64,000 nucleotides of DNA from JAFAZJ01 sp050183765 (GCA_050183765.1 JBFXAZ010000013.1:5068-69067); one strand, 5' to 3'. Numbered from the stretch's first letter, positions 24,918-33,357 are shown. The notes: a model not told the origin generated them from the sequence alone. Made by a program: numbers and translations.

Positions 24918-26291
24918 TCACATCAGTCCATACGCCCTGGCGAACAGCTCGATCGGGTGGTGCGCCTTCGACGCCCTGGGCGGCCCATCCTCGGCGGTCA
25001 TTTGCATCACCTGCAACAGATGGTCCGCGGCCAGCGGGCATTCCGAGGCGACGAAAGGCGTGTTGTTGCGCAGCGCCTGCTGCGCGGCCGGGCGGCCGAC
25101 CTTGACCGCGACCTCGAAATTCTCGGTGCGCGCGCCCCACAGGCCGCCGTGGCCGGAGCAGCGCTCGATCACCGCCACGCGCGTCTTGGGCACCAGGCGC
25201 AGCATCTCGGCGGCCTTGGCCCCCATGTTCTGCGCCCGCGCGTGGCAGGCGAGATGCATGGTGACGCCGCCCTCCAGCGTCTCCAGCCCGGGCGCGAGCC
25301 CTTCCTTCTTGGCGACGTCGACGACGTACTCGCTGATGTCGAAGGTCGCCTGCGACAGGCGCTTGACGTTGGCGTCATCGGGCACGATCAGCGGCCACTC
25401 GAACTTCAACATCAGCGCGCACGAGGGCGTCAGCGCGATCACGTCGTAGCCCTTGTCGACCCAGGCGAGCAGCTCGGCCGAGACCGTGCGCGAGGCGGCG
25501 GCCACCGCCTCGAGATCGCCCAGCTCCAGCTTGGGCATGCCGCAGCACGCCGGATGCACGACCTCGGTCTCGACGCCCAGCTTCGCCAGCACGGCGCGCG
25601 AGGCCTGGCCGATGTCGGTGTTGTTGAAGTTCACGAAGCAGGTCGCGTAGAGCACCGCCTTGCGCTTGCCGAAGGCCGGCGCCTCGCGGTTGAGCTCCAC
25701 CGGCTCGCGGCGAGCGCGGTTCAGCAGCGTCTCGTCGGCGTAGCGTGGCAGGCGGGCGCCGTGATGGATGCCGGCGACCTTTTCCATCACCCGGCGCATG
25801 CCGGTGTTGTGCTCGTCCGTCGCCCAGTTGGCGACGCCGGACACGATGTTGGCGAGCTTGCCGTTGCGGTCGGTCTCGGCGAGCTGGCGCTCCATGAAGG
25901 CGGGTCCGCCCTTCTTCTTCACCTCGACCGCGCGATGGCGCAGCATGAGATGGGGGAAGTCCAGTGCCCACTCGTGCGGCGGCACGTAGGGGCACTTGGT
26001 CATGAAGCACAGGTCGCACAGCGTGCAGGCCTCGACGACCTTGCCGTAGTCGTCGTGCTTCACGCCGTCGAGCTCGCCGCTGGGGCTGTTGTCGACCAGA
26101 TCGAACAGGCGCGGAAAGGAATCGCACAGATTGAAGCAGCGGCGGCAGCCGTGACAGATGTCGAAGACCCGCTCCATCTCCTTCTGGAGCTTGGCCTCGT
26201 CCCAGAAATCGGCGTCCTGCCAACCCAGGGGATGCCGGGTCGGCGCCTCGAGGCTGCCCTCGCGCAATCGATCCTCCGTAGGCAACGCCAA
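24918..26291 (-). CDS. Fe-S oxidoreductase with CCG domains (GlpC/HdrD-like)
   Basis: 457 aa. Two 4Fe-4S ligand sets are near the N terminus: CHGCRRCFNLC (about 46-56) and CTLCDLCFMTKCPY (about 89-102). Two cysteine-rich CCG-type motifs follow, HPACCGMPKLELGD and ERCSGHGGLWG, with extra cysteines in TPSCALMLKFEWP and HLACHAR. This is the heterodisulfide-reductase/glycerol-3-phosphate dehydrogenase C type of soluble electron-transfer protein. The first available start is an unusual TTG at 26291 (a second TTG is at 26285), with no strong ribosome site. It follows rubrerythrin by 70 bases and probably passes electrons to or from it. Confidence 0.9.
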   Translation of the reverse strand: MALPTEDRLREGSLEAPTRHPLGWQDADFWDEAKLQKEMERVFDICHGCRRCFNLCDSFPRLFDLVDNSPSGELDGVKHDDYGKVVEACTLCDLCFMTKCPYVPPHEWALDFPHLMLRHRAVEVKKKGGPAFMERQLAETDRNGKLANIVSGVANWATDEHNTGMRRVMEKVAGIHHGARLPRYADETLLNRARREPVELNREAPAFGKRKAVLYATCFVNFNNTDIGQASRAVLAKLGVETEVVHPACCGMPKLELGDLEAVAAASRTVSAELLAWVDKGYDVIALTPSCALMLKFEWPLIVPDDANVKRLSQATFDISEYVVDVAKKEGLAPGLETLEGGVTMHLACHARAQNMGAKAAEMLRLVPKTRVAVIERCSGHGGLWGARTENFEVAVKVGRPAAQQALRNNTPFVASECPLAADHLLQVMQMTAEDGPPRASKAHHPIELFARAYGLM

Positions 26292-26322
26292 GCGCCGGCT
26301 GTGCCGCCGGCGCCACAGCGGA

Positions 26323-26346
26323 ATGGGAGCCCGAGCGGGCTCCCAT
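26323..26346 (-). terminator. Hairpin between rubrerythrin and the Fe-S oxidoreductase gene
   Basis: ATGGGAGCCC pairs perfectly with GGGCTCCCAT around a 4-base loop, 16 bases after the rubrerythrin stop. No T-run follows, so it may act as an attenuator or RNA-stability element within the operon rather than a full terminator. Confidence 0.5.
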
Positions 26347-26361
26347 CCTCTCCTGCGCTGG

Positions 26362-26781
26362 TTACGACAGGGTGTCGAGGGCCTTCTGGAAGCGGCCGGC
26401 GTGGCTCTTCTCGGCCTTCGCCAGGGTCTCGAACCAGTCGGCGATCTCGCCGAAGCCCTCTTCGCGCGCGGTGCGCGCCATGCCCGGGTACATGTCGGTG
26501 TACTCGTGCGTCTCGCCGGCGATGGCGGCCTTCAGGTTGGCGCCGGTTTCGCCGATCGGCAGGCCGGTCGCGGGATCGCCGACCGCCTCAAGGAACTCCA
26601 GGTGGCCGTGGGCGTGGCCGGTCTCGCCTTCCGCCGTCGAGCGGAACACGGCGGCGACGTCGTTGTAGCCCTCGACGTCGGCCTTCTGGGCGAAATAGAG
26701 ATAGCGCCGGTTGGCCTGGCTCTCGCCAGCGAACGCCGCCTTCAGGTTGCCTTCCGTCTTCGAACCGCCAAGGTTTGCCAT
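26362..26781 (-). CDS. Rubrerythrin (diiron domain only)
   Basis: 139 aa. Two similar halves each carry the ferritin-like diiron pattern: NLKAAFAGESQANRRYLYFA with EGETGHAHGHLEFL, and NLKAAIAGETHEYTDMYPGM with EKSHAGRFQ. The C-terminal rubredoxin domain of classical rubrerythrin is absent (no CxxC pairs), so it needs an outside electron donor, plausibly the Fe-S oxidoreductase downstream. Function in the family: peroxide reduction or iron handling in the cytoplasm. GAGGGAGAGG precedes ATG 26781. The promoter carries an Irr-type ICE palindrome (next entry), implying iron control. Confidence 0.93.
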   Translation of the reverse strand: MANLGGSKTEGNLKAAFAGESQANRRYLYFAQKADVEGYNDVAAVFRSTAEGETGHAHGHLEFLEAVGDPATGLPIGETGANLKAAIAGETHEYTDMYPGMARTAREEGFGEIADWFETLAKAEKSHAGRFQKALDTLS

Positions 26782-26825
26782 CGTCCTCTCCCTCGTGCTT
26801 GCGCCGACAGGGCGCCGTCGCGCTC

Positions 26826-26876
26826 GGTATAGAAACCGGCAGGCGGACGGTCAACGGAATTTAGAATCTTTCTAAA
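26826..26876 (-). promoter_or_regulatory. Rubrerythrin promoter with a perfect ICE (Irr-binding) palindrome
   Basis: On the minus strand, TTGACC (26849-26854) and TATACC (26826-26831) are separated by exactly 17 bases, a good -35/-10 pair 45 bases before the rubrerythrin start. Five bases upstream of the -35 lies a perfect palindrome, TTTAGAA-N3-TTCTAAA (26860-26876), identical to the iron control element consensus bound by Irr in Rhizobiales. Its centre would be near -49. The irr gene itself ends 33 bases away. Position fits either activation or repression by Irr. Confidence 0.82.
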
Positions 26877-26908
26877 TTGAGAATGAGTTGCAGGCGCAAA
26901 CAGCGAGC

Positions 26909-27322
26909 CTATTTGCGGACCCGCACCACCACGTCGACCCGCTCGATATGCAGCCCCTCGGGCGCCGCGGGCAGCCTTGCTAACTCGACCTGCTCGGCAG
27001 GGATGTCGACCAGCAGGCTCTCGTCCTCGATCAGGAAATGGTGATGGGACGAGATGTTGGTATCGAAGTAGATGCGACCCGGCCCGGCCGAAACCTCGCG
27101 CAGCAGGCCGGCGGCGGTGAACTGGTTGAGCGTGTTGTAGACCGTCGCCAGCGAGACCTTGACGCCGTCCCGACGCGCCTCGGCATGCAGCTGCTCGGCC
27201 GTGACGTGGCGGTCGCGGCCGTCGCCGAACAGCAGGGTGGCCAGCGCCAGCCGTTGGCGCGTGGGCCGCAAGCCCACGCTGCGCAACCGGGCCGGAACGG
27301 CGGTCTCGGACGAAACGGTCAT
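26909..27322 (-). CDS. irr: Fur-family iron response regulator Irr
   Basis: 137 aa from ATG 27322. Winged helix: LRPTRQRLALATLLFGDGRD, HVTAEQLHAEARR, VSLATVYNTLNQFTAAGLL. The dimerisation part has the run ISSHHHFLIED, the histidine-rich site of Irr proteins, and lacks the CxxC pairs of zinc-type Fur. In alphaproteobacteria Irr senses iron through haem and binds ICE boxes; one such box is 33 bases beyond its stop, at the rubrerythrin promoter. Gene order irr divergent from fabA-fabB-fabI is conserved in Rhizobiales, supporting the assignment. Confidence 0.92.
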   Translation of the reverse strand: MTVSSETAVPARLRSVGLRPTRQRLALATLLFGDGRDRHVTAEQLHAEARRDGVKVSLATVYNTLNQFTAAGLLREVSAGPGRIYFDTNISSHHHFLIEDESLLVDIPAEQVELARLPAAPEGLHIERVDVVVRVRK

Positions 27323-27532
27323 CGCCTCGTCATATGCCACCGCCCGGCGCCGATGCCTAGGGGAGCCGGCGCAATTTGTCGCCGCGCGATGCCGAGGCGC
27401 CGCAATCGTCGGCCCTAAGCCTTTGAGCTTCCGGCGATTGCCATTTGCCGCCGCGGTCCTATTTGTTAGAAGCCATCGAGGGTCGCGCTCGCGGCCCGGC
27501 CCGCGATTCCCTGAGACAAGCGCGAGATCGAC

Positions 27533-28057
27533 GTGGACACGATCGCTACCAAGAACAGCTACGGTTACGACGATCTGATCAGGTGCGCCAAGGGCCTGCT
27601 CTTCGGCCCGGGCAATGCGCAATTGCCGTTGCCGCCGATGCTGATGTTCGACCGCATCACCCATATCGACGACAAGGGCGGCAAGTACGGCAAGGGCGAG
27701 ATCGTCGCCGAGCTCGACGTGAAGCCCGACCTCTGGTTCTTCCCGGTGCACTTCCAGGGCGATCCCGTGATGCCAGGCTGCCTGGGACTCGACGCGATGT
27801 GGCAGATGGTCGGCTTTTTCCTGGGGTGGCTGAAGGCACCGGGCAAGGGCCGCGCGCTGGGCGTCGGCGAGGTCAAGTTCAGCGGCATGGTGACACCCTC
27901 GATCAAGCGCGTGACCTATCGCGTCAGCATGAAGCGCGTGTTCCTGCGCAAGCTGGTGCTGGGCGTCGCCGATGGAGTCCTCGAAGCCGACGGACAGCCT
28001 GCCTTCGAGGTCAGCGACATGAAGGTCGGGTTGTTCCAGCCACAGGCGGCGGGCTGA
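27533..28057 (+). CDS. fabA: 3-hydroxydecanoyl-ACP dehydratase/isomerase
   Basis: 174 aa with a GTG start. Contains LPLPPMLMFDRITHIDDKGG and the active-site stretch FFPVHFQGDPVMPGCLGLDA with the catalytic His, and later VLGVADGVLEADGQPAFEVS. The enzyme dehydrates 3-hydroxydecanoyl-ACP and isomerises the double bond, opening the unsaturated fatty-acid branch. FabB follows after a single base and fabI overlaps fabB, so the three form one operon, divergent from irr. Confidence 0.97.
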   Translation: MDTIATKNSYGYDDLIRCAKGLLFGPGNAQLPLPPMLMFDRITHIDDKGGKYGKGEIVAELDVKPDLWFFPVHFQGDPVMPGCLGLDAMWQMVGFFLGWLKAPGKGRALGVGEVKFSGMVTPSIKRVTYRVSMKRVFLRKLVLGVADGVLEADGQPAFEVSDMKVGLFQPQAAG

Positions 28058-28058
28058 G

Positions 28059-29282
28059 ATGCGCCGCGTCGTCGTCACCGGGCTGGGCATCGTCTCGAGC
28101 ATCGGCAACAACGCCGCCGAGGTGACTGAAAGCCTGAAGGCCGGCCGTTCGGGCATCGAGTTCGTGCCCGAGTACAAGGAGCGTGGCTTTCGCAGCCAGG
28201 TCGCCGGCACGCTCAAGGTCGATGTCGAGAAGCTGGTCGATCGCCGCCTGCGCCGCTTCATGGGCGATGGCGCCGCCTTCGCCTGGCTGGCGATGAAGGA
28301 AGCCATCGCCGATGCCGGCCTCGACGACTCCACGATCAAGTCCGAGCGCACGGCGCTGATCGCCGGCTCCGGCGGACCCAGCACCAAGGCGATCGTCGAC
28401 GCCGCCGACATCGCACGCGAGAAGGGCCCCAAGCGCATCGGGCCGTTCGTGGTGCCCAAGGCGATGTCGAGCACGGTGTCGGCCAATCTCGGCACCGCCT
28501 TCGGCGTGCGCGGCCCCAGCTACTCGATCAGCTCGGCCTGCTCGACCTCGGCCCACTGCATCGGCAACGCCTACGAGACGATCCTGCTGGGCAAGGCCGA
28601 TGTCGCCTTCGCCGGCGGCGGCGAGGAGCTCGACTGGCGCCTGTCGGTGCTGTTCGACGCCATGCCGGCGATGTCCTCGGGCTTCAACGACCAGCCGACG
28701 CGCGCCTCGCGTGCCTACGACAAGGACCGCGACGGCTTCGTGATCTCCGGCGGCGGCGGCATGGTCGTGCTCGAGGACTACGAGCGCGCCCGCGCGCGCG
28801 GCGCGAAGATGTACGGCGAGATCGTCGGCTACGGCGCCACGGCAGACGGCGCCGACATGGTGGCGCCCTCGGGTGAGGGCGCGGTGCGCTGCATGCGCCT
28901 GGCGCTGGGCGGCTCGGGCCACAACCGGCCGGTCGACTACATCAACACCCACGGCACCAGCACGCCGGTCGGCGACATCACCGAGCTCGACGCCATCCGC
29001 GAGGTCTTCAACGACCGCCTGCCGACGGTGAGCTCGACCAAGTCGATGACCGGCCACAGCCAGGGCGCCACCGGCGCGCACGAGGCGATCTACACGCTCC
29101 TGATGCTGCAGAATGACTTCATCGCGCCGTCGATCAACATCGACAATCTCGATCCAGGCGCCGCCGATTATCCCATCGCGCGCGCGCGCGTCGACGACGC
29201 CGGGCTGGAGCGCGTGATGTCCAACAGCTTCGGCTTCGGCGGCACCAACGCCGTCCTGCTGTTCCAGAGGGTCGGCGCATGA
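28059..29282 (+). CDS. fabB: 3-oxoacyl-ACP synthase I
   Basis: 407 aa ketosynthase, normal length. Starts MRRVVVTGLGIVSSIGNNAA. Catalytic Cys lies in SISSACSTSAHCIG, the two histidines in YINTHGTSTPVGD and MTGHSQGATGAHE with the conserved Lys just before, and NSFGFGGTNAVLLF closes the fold. It elongates the cis-3-decenoyl-ACP made by FabA. Spacing to fabA is 1 base; its last four bases overlap the fabI start (ATGA). Confidence 0.97.
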   Translation: MRRVVVTGLGIVSSIGNNAAEVTESLKAGRSGIEFVPEYKERGFRSQVAGTLKVDVEKLVDRRLRRFMGDGAAFAWLAMKEAIADAGLDDSTIKSERTALIAGSGGPSTKAIVDAADIAREKGPKRIGPFVVPKAMSSTVSANLGTAFGVRGPSYSISSACSTSAHCIGNAYETILLGKADVAFAGGGEELDWRLSVLFDAMPAMSSGFNDQPTRASRAYDKDRDGFVISGGGGMVVLEDYERARARGAKMYGEIVGYGATADGADMVAPSGEGAVRCMRLALGGSGHNRPVDYINTHGTSTPVGDITELDAIREVFNDRLPTVSSTKSMTGHSQGATGAHEAIYTLLMLQNDFIAPSINIDNLDPGAADYPIARARVDDAGLERVMSNSFGFGGTNAVLLFQRVGA

Positions 29283-30139
29283 GTCCCGATTCCGTGGGCG
29301 GTCCCTCTTCGGCGGACGCCGCCAGTCGCGCCTCCGGTCTGATGGCCGGCCGCCGCGGCCTGATCATGGGCGTGGCCAACGACCGCTCGATCGCCTGGGG
29401 CATCGCGCGGGCCTGCCACGCCGCCGGCGCCGAGCTCGCCTTCACCTACCAGGGCGACGTATTCGGCCAGCGCGTCAAGCCGCTGGTCGGCAAGCTGGGC
29501 GCAAAGCTCGTGCTGCCCGCCGACGTCGAGGACGATGCCAGCCTCGACCAGCTGTTCGACACGCTGAAGAAGGAATGGGGCCGGCTCGATTTCCTCGTGC
29601 ACGCCATCGCCTATTCCGACAAGGACGAGCTCAAGGGCCGCTACGTTGATACCAGCCGCGCCAACTTCCAGCGCAGCCTGACCATCTCCTGCTTCTCGCT
29701 CACCGACCTGGCGCGGCGGGCGCAACCGCTGATGACCAATGGCGGCAGCCTGATCACGTTGACCTACGGCGGCGCGCGCCATGTGATGCCGAGCTACAAC
29801 GTCATGGGTGTCGCCAAGGCCGCGCTCGAGGCCAGCGTGCGCTACCTCGCCGCCGACCTCGGCCCGCACAAGATCCGCGTCAACGCCATCTCGGCAGGCC
29901 CGATGCGCACGCTCGCCGCCGCCGTGATCGGCGATGGCCGCTACGTCTATCGCACGACGCGCGAAGTGGCGCCGCTTCGCCGCAACATCGACCAGGCCGA
30001 TGTCGGCGGCGCCGCGCTCTACCTGCTGTCGGACCTGTCGGCCGGCGTCACCGGCGAAGTGCATCATGTCGACGCCGGCTACCATGTGATGGGTATGGCG
30101 CCGCCTTCCGCGGCGGTTGGCGGCAGCGGCGAGGAATAG
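29279..30139 (+). CDS. fabI: Enoyl-ACP reductase (NADH)
   Basis: 286 aa short-chain dehydrogenase of the FabI class. NAD site: GLIMGVANDRSIAWGIARAC. The FabI catalytic pair is Tyr-x6-Lys in SYNVMGVAKAALEAS, and FLVHAIAYSDKDELKGRYVD and INAISAGPMRTLAA-like blocks are present (VNAISAGPMRTLAAA). It has a roughly 20-residue Ser/Ala-rich N-terminal extension and a short C-terminal tail rich in Gly/Ala. It reduces enoyl-ACP to complete the elongation cycle. Translationally coupled to fabB. Confidence 0.96.
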   Translation: MSPDSVGGPSSADAASRASGLMAGRRGLIMGVANDRSIAWGIARACHAAGAELAFTYQGDVFGQRVKPLVGKLGAKLVLPADVEDDASLDQLFDTLKKEWGRLDFLVHAIAYSDKDELKGRYVDTSRANFQRSLTISCFSLTDLARRAQPLMTNGGSLITLTYGGARHVMPSYNVMGVAKAALEASVRYLAADLGPHKIRVNAISAGPMRTLAAAVIGDGRYVYRTTREVAPLRRNIDQADVGGAALYLLSDLSAGVTGEVHHVDAGYHVMGMAPPSAAVGGSGEE

Positions 30140-30178
30140 GCGGCAAGGGCCGCGCACAACAGTTCGGGACGTTCTGCG

Positions 30179-31564
30179 GTGAGCGAGAGCGAGGCGATCA
30201 TGCCGGCGCCTTCCGCGCCGTCGGCGGCCGCTCAAGCGGTGGCTGCCGCGCGGCGTACGCGTCCGAGCTTCGACGAGACGACAGCGTTTCTCGAAGGACG
30301 CGCCGGCGTGCGCTTGCGCTCGCTGGTGCAGATTCGCTGGGTTGCCGTCGCCGGCCAGGCGGTGACCGCGGGCGCCGTTCACTGGGGCCTGGGGTTCAAG
30401 CTGCCGGTGCTGTTCGTGTTCGGCACCATCGGCATGTCGGCCCTGCTCAACCTGATCTTCGAGCTCGGCCGGCCCTCCAGCGCACAGTTGCGCGACCGCG
30501 AGGCCGCGGTCTTCCTCGGCTTCGACGTGCTGCAGCTCACCCTGCTGCTCTATCTCACCGGCGGCATCGCCAATCCCTTCGTGCTGCTGCTGCTGGCGCC
30601 GGTCGCGGTCGCCGGCTCTAATCTGTCGCGCCGCAGCGTCACCGTGCTCACCGGGCTCAGCGTGCTGTGCACCGGACTGGTCACCCTGTTTCACCTGCCG
30701 CTGCCATGGGACGGCACGCCGCCGGTCCTGCCGCCGATCTTCGTCATCGCGGTCTGGCTGGCGGTGACGCTGTCGATCGTGCTGATCGCGCTCTATACGT
30801 GGCGGCTCGCCGACGAGAGCCGAAGGATGCGCGATGCGCTGGCCGCCGTGGCGGCGACCCTGGCGCATGAGCAGCGCATCTCCGCTCTGGGCGCCCTGGC
30901 GGCGGCGGCGGCGCACGAGCTGGGCAGCCCGCTGTCGACCATCGCGGTGGTCAGTCGCGAGATGCAGCGCGAGGTCGAGGCCGACGATCCGCTGCGCGAG
31001 GACGTGGATCTGCTGGTCGATCAGGCGGAGCGCTGCCGTACCATTCTCGCACGGCTGAGCGTCGATCCGGTGGGCGACGTGTCGGACGCCTATACGGTCG
31101 TGCCGGTCCCCGCCCTGGTGGAGGCGGCGGCTGAGCCATGGAACGATGGCCGGGTGACGATCGAGTTCGAGGCCGGCCGTGCTGCCCCCTCGGCGCCGGA
31201 GGTTGCACCGGTCATGGTGCGTGGCCCCGAGTTCCTGCAGGGAATCGGCAACTTGGTGCAGAACGCCTGCGGCTTCGCCCAGTCGAAGGTCGTGATCAGC
31301 ACACGATGGACGGCCGCGTGGGTCGAAGTGACCGTGCAGGATGACGGGCCGGGCTTTCCCGATACCTTGCTGGACGAGCTGGGCGCCCCGTTCCTGTCGA
31401 CGCGCGGGAGCACCGACGGCCACATGGGCCTGGGCGTGTTCATCGCCAAGACCCTGCTGGAACGAACCGGGGCCATCATTCGTTTCGACAATCGCCCGCC
31501 CTCGGCAGGCAGCGGCGCCCGAGTCACGGCGCGCTGGAAGAACCCGGTATTCCGGTCTACTTAA
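30179..31564 (+). CDS. regB: RegB/ActS/PrrB-type redox sensor histidine kinase
   Basis: 461 aa from GTG 30179; ATG 30200, with AGCGAGG before it, is equally likely. About six membrane helices cover residues 45-210. The loop motif GGIANPF (in YLTGGIANPFVLLLL) is the quinone-sensing heptapeptide of RegB. The H-box is AAAHELGSPLSTIAVVSREM with the phosphorylated His; a downstream QAERCRTILARL holds a cysteine at a place like the RegB redox box. The ATPase domain has NLVQNACGFAQ (N box) and DDGPGFPDTLL. It signals to RegA, encoded 54 bases downstream. Confidence 0.93.
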   Translation: MSESEAIMPAPSAPSAAAQAVAAARRTRPSFDETTAFLEGRAGVRLRSLVQIRWVAVAGQAVTAGAVHWGLGFKLPVLFVFGTIGMSALLNLIFELGRPSSAQLRDREAAVFLGFDVLQLTLLLYLTGGIANPFVLLLLAPVAVAGSNLSRRSVTVLTGLSVLCTGLVTLFHLPLPWDGTPPVLPPIFVIAVWLAVTLSIVLIALYTWRLADESRRMRDALAAVAATLAHEQRISALGALAAAAAHELGSPLSTIAVVSREMQREVEADDPLREDVDLLVDQAERCRTILARLSVDPVGDVSDAYTVVPVPALVEAAAEPWNDGRVTIEFEAGRAAPSAPEVAPVMVRGPEFLQGIGNLVQNACGFAQSKVVISTRWTAAWVEVTVQDDGPGFPDTLLDELGAPFLSTRGSTDGHMGLGVFIAKTLLERTGAIIRFDNRPPSAGSGARVTARWKNPVFRST

Positions 31565-31618
31565 GGTCAACGGGCAGTCGCCCGCCGACAGCATTCGAAA
31601 GCGAGCAGGGGACGAACC

Positions 31619-32206
31619 GTGGCCAACCGCGACGAGAAACCCGGCGCGGCCGCGACAGCGGCGGATGCCGGCGACGATACGGAGCGCAGCCTCCTGATCG
31701 CCGATGACGACCAGGCGTTCCGCATCCGGCTGGCGCGCGCCATGGAGCAGCGCGGCTATGTGGTGACGTCCGTCGGCTCGGTCGCCGAGGCGCTGGCGCA
31801 GGCGGCGTCGCCGCCGGCCTATGCAGTCATCGACCTGCGGCTGGGCGACGGCAACGGGCTGGAGATCGTCGGCCCGCTGCGCAAGGCGCGTCCCGACATG
31901 CGCATCGTCGTGCTCACCGGTTATGGCAACATCGCCACCGCCGTCGCCGCGGTGAAGGAAGGCGCGGTCGACTACCTGTCGAAGCCGGCCGACGCCGACG
32001 CCATCGAACAGGCGCTGGTGGCGCACGGCAAGAAGCTGCCGCCGCCGCCGAGCAATCCGATGTCAGCCGATCGCGTGCGCTGGGAGCACATCCAGCGCGT
32101 CTTCGAGCAATGCGATCGCAACGTGTCGGAAACCGCGCGGCGGCTCAATATGCATCGCCGCACCCTGCAGCGGATTCTCGGCAAGCACGCACCGCGCGAG
32201 CAGTAG
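31619..32206 (+). CDS. regA: RegA/ActR/PrrA-type response regulator
   Basis: 195 aa, GTG start behind GAGCAGGGGA. Receiver domain: SLLIADDDQAFRIRLARAME with the acidic pocket, phospho-Asp in YAVIDLRLGDGNGLEIV, and conserved Lys in YLSKPADADAIEQAL. A proline linker (PPPPS) leads to a Fis-type helix-turn-helix: CDRNVSETARRLNMHRRTLQ. This length and layout are diagnostic of RegA. Together with RegB it controls respiration, electron transport and carbon or nitrogen genes by redox state. Confidence 0.95.
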   Translation: MANRDEKPGAAATAADAGDDTERSLLIADDDQAFRIRLARAMEQRGYVVTSVGSVAEALAQAASPPAYAVIDLRLGDGNGLEIVGPLRKARPDMRIVVLTGYGNIATAVAAVKEGAVDYLSKPADADAIEQALVAHGKKLPPPPSNPMSADRVRWEHIQRVFEQCDRNVSETARRLNMHRRTLQRILGKHAPREQ

Positions 32207-32250
32207 GCCGAAGGCCCCGCAGGACGCCGTGTCCCGGGGGCGCAGACGGT

Positions 32251-33357
32251 TCAGCTCGGGCTGAGCGGCGTCGGGTCCGGCGGCTTGGGGTCGGCCTCGA
32301 CGATCGGCGTGGTGGTCTTGGTCGTCGTCGTCGGACGTCCGGATGGCAGCCTGGCGAGCGCCCGGTCGATCTTCTCCTGCTCCTGGAGGCAGGTCGCATC
32401 CGAGGCGGCCGCGCCCGGCGCCGAGGCATCGAGCAGGAAGGAGGAGGGCTGGTTGGCCGGCTCGACGATCACGGCACCGACCTCGATGCCGGCGGGGAAG
32501 CCGAGGGTCAGCTGGCCACGATCGCTGTCGGTCTCGAACACGATCGCCGGCGCGCTGCCCGGCAACAGGTTGGCGGCGGCCACCGCCCGATCGCGATCGT
32601 CGCCGACCAGCACGCCACGCTGCAGCCAGCGGTTGGGAGAGACGGCCAGCACCTCAAGCACACGGCCGTTCACCTCGATGCTCGATCCGAAGGGCAGGTG
32701 CTCTGCCTGGACACGCTGCTGCGTCGAGCCCAACAGGATGACACGCAGGCGGCCCTGCGGTACCGCGGTCTTGAAGGCGCGCACGTCGAGAAGCGAGTCG
32801 CCGGTCAGGACATAGTTCTCGATATAGAGCGCGCCACGCGGGCCACCAGCGATACGGCTGTCGCCCGGCACGATCGGAATGGCGCCGGCCGAGGGCTGGG
32901 TGCCGCGCGGCTGGAAGTCGAAGGCGAGCGAGCCGGCAGGCATGCTCCAGCGCTTCACGCCCACGGCATTGATGAGATAGGCCGAGCAGACGTTGCTCTT
33001 CGCCATGCGCGCCACGTCATGTGCCGGCGACTGCGCGACGGTGGCCGTGCCCAGCGACTGACGCCCGGTCTGGCAATCGCCGCGGCGGCAGCGCTCGTCG
33101 ATCGCTTCAAGCAGGCGTATCGCCCGGGCACTGGTCTGGGCACGATCCCCGAAGGTTGGCCGCTCTTCGCCCCGGATGAAGTCGTCGGCCTGCTTGCGCC
33201 AGCCGGCATCGTTGCGCGCGGCACCCTCGACAATGGCGCTGATTTCGCGGCCATCGCTGTCGGGTGTCGCGGCGGCCAACTGCGGGGACTGCGCAGCGGC
33301 GCCAAAGGCGACAGCGACAAGGGCGGAACAGATCGGGAATAGAGCGCGCAAATTCAT
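32251..33357 (-). CDS. Exported protein of unknown function, paralogue of the one at 35635
   Basis: 368 aa from ATG 33357 (the frame could open at a TTG at 33378). Signal peptide MNLRALFPICSALVAVAFGA, cleavage near AAAQS. Conserved with its paralogue: a helical N-terminal part with ERCRxGxC (DERCRRGDC), then VCSAYLINAVGVKRW, GDSLLDVRAFK, a beta-rich middle and the C-terminal TCLQEQEKIDRALARLP. It ends in a Thr/Pro-rich tail. I recognise no named family. It is the last gene of a minus-strand group with a Wza-like lipoprotein, a barrel and its paralogue, but a terminator at 33524-33556 separates it from the rest. A role in polysaccharide export is inferred from position. Confidence 0.72.
   Translation of the reverse strand: MNLRALFPICSALVAVAFGAAAQSPQLAAATPDSDGREISAIVEGAARNDAGWRKQADDFIRGEERPTFGDRAQTSARAIRLLEAIDERCRRGDCQTGRQSLGTATVAQSPAHDVARMAKSNVCSAYLINAVGVKRWSMPAGSLAFDFQPRGTQPSAGAIPIVPGDSRIAGGPRGALYIENYVLTGDSLLDVRAFKTAVPQGRLRVILLGSTQQRVQAEHLPFGSSIEVNGRVLEVLAVSPNRWLQRGVLVGDDRDRAVAAANLLPGSAPAIVFETDSDRGQLTLGFPAGIEVGAVIVEPANQPSSFLLDASAPGAAASDATCLQEQEKIDRALARLPSGRPTTTTKTTTPIVEADPKPPDPTPLSPS

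Noticed and set aside
27464..27473. TTAGAA half-site upstream of fabA that could be an Irr box
   Set aside because: Only one arm is present with no inverted partner at the right distance, unlike the perfect palindrome at 26860.
29168..32026. 952-codon minus-strand open frame opposite fabI-regB-regA
   Set aside because: It spans three well-supported genes on the other strand and has low-complexity His/Arg/Asp composition.
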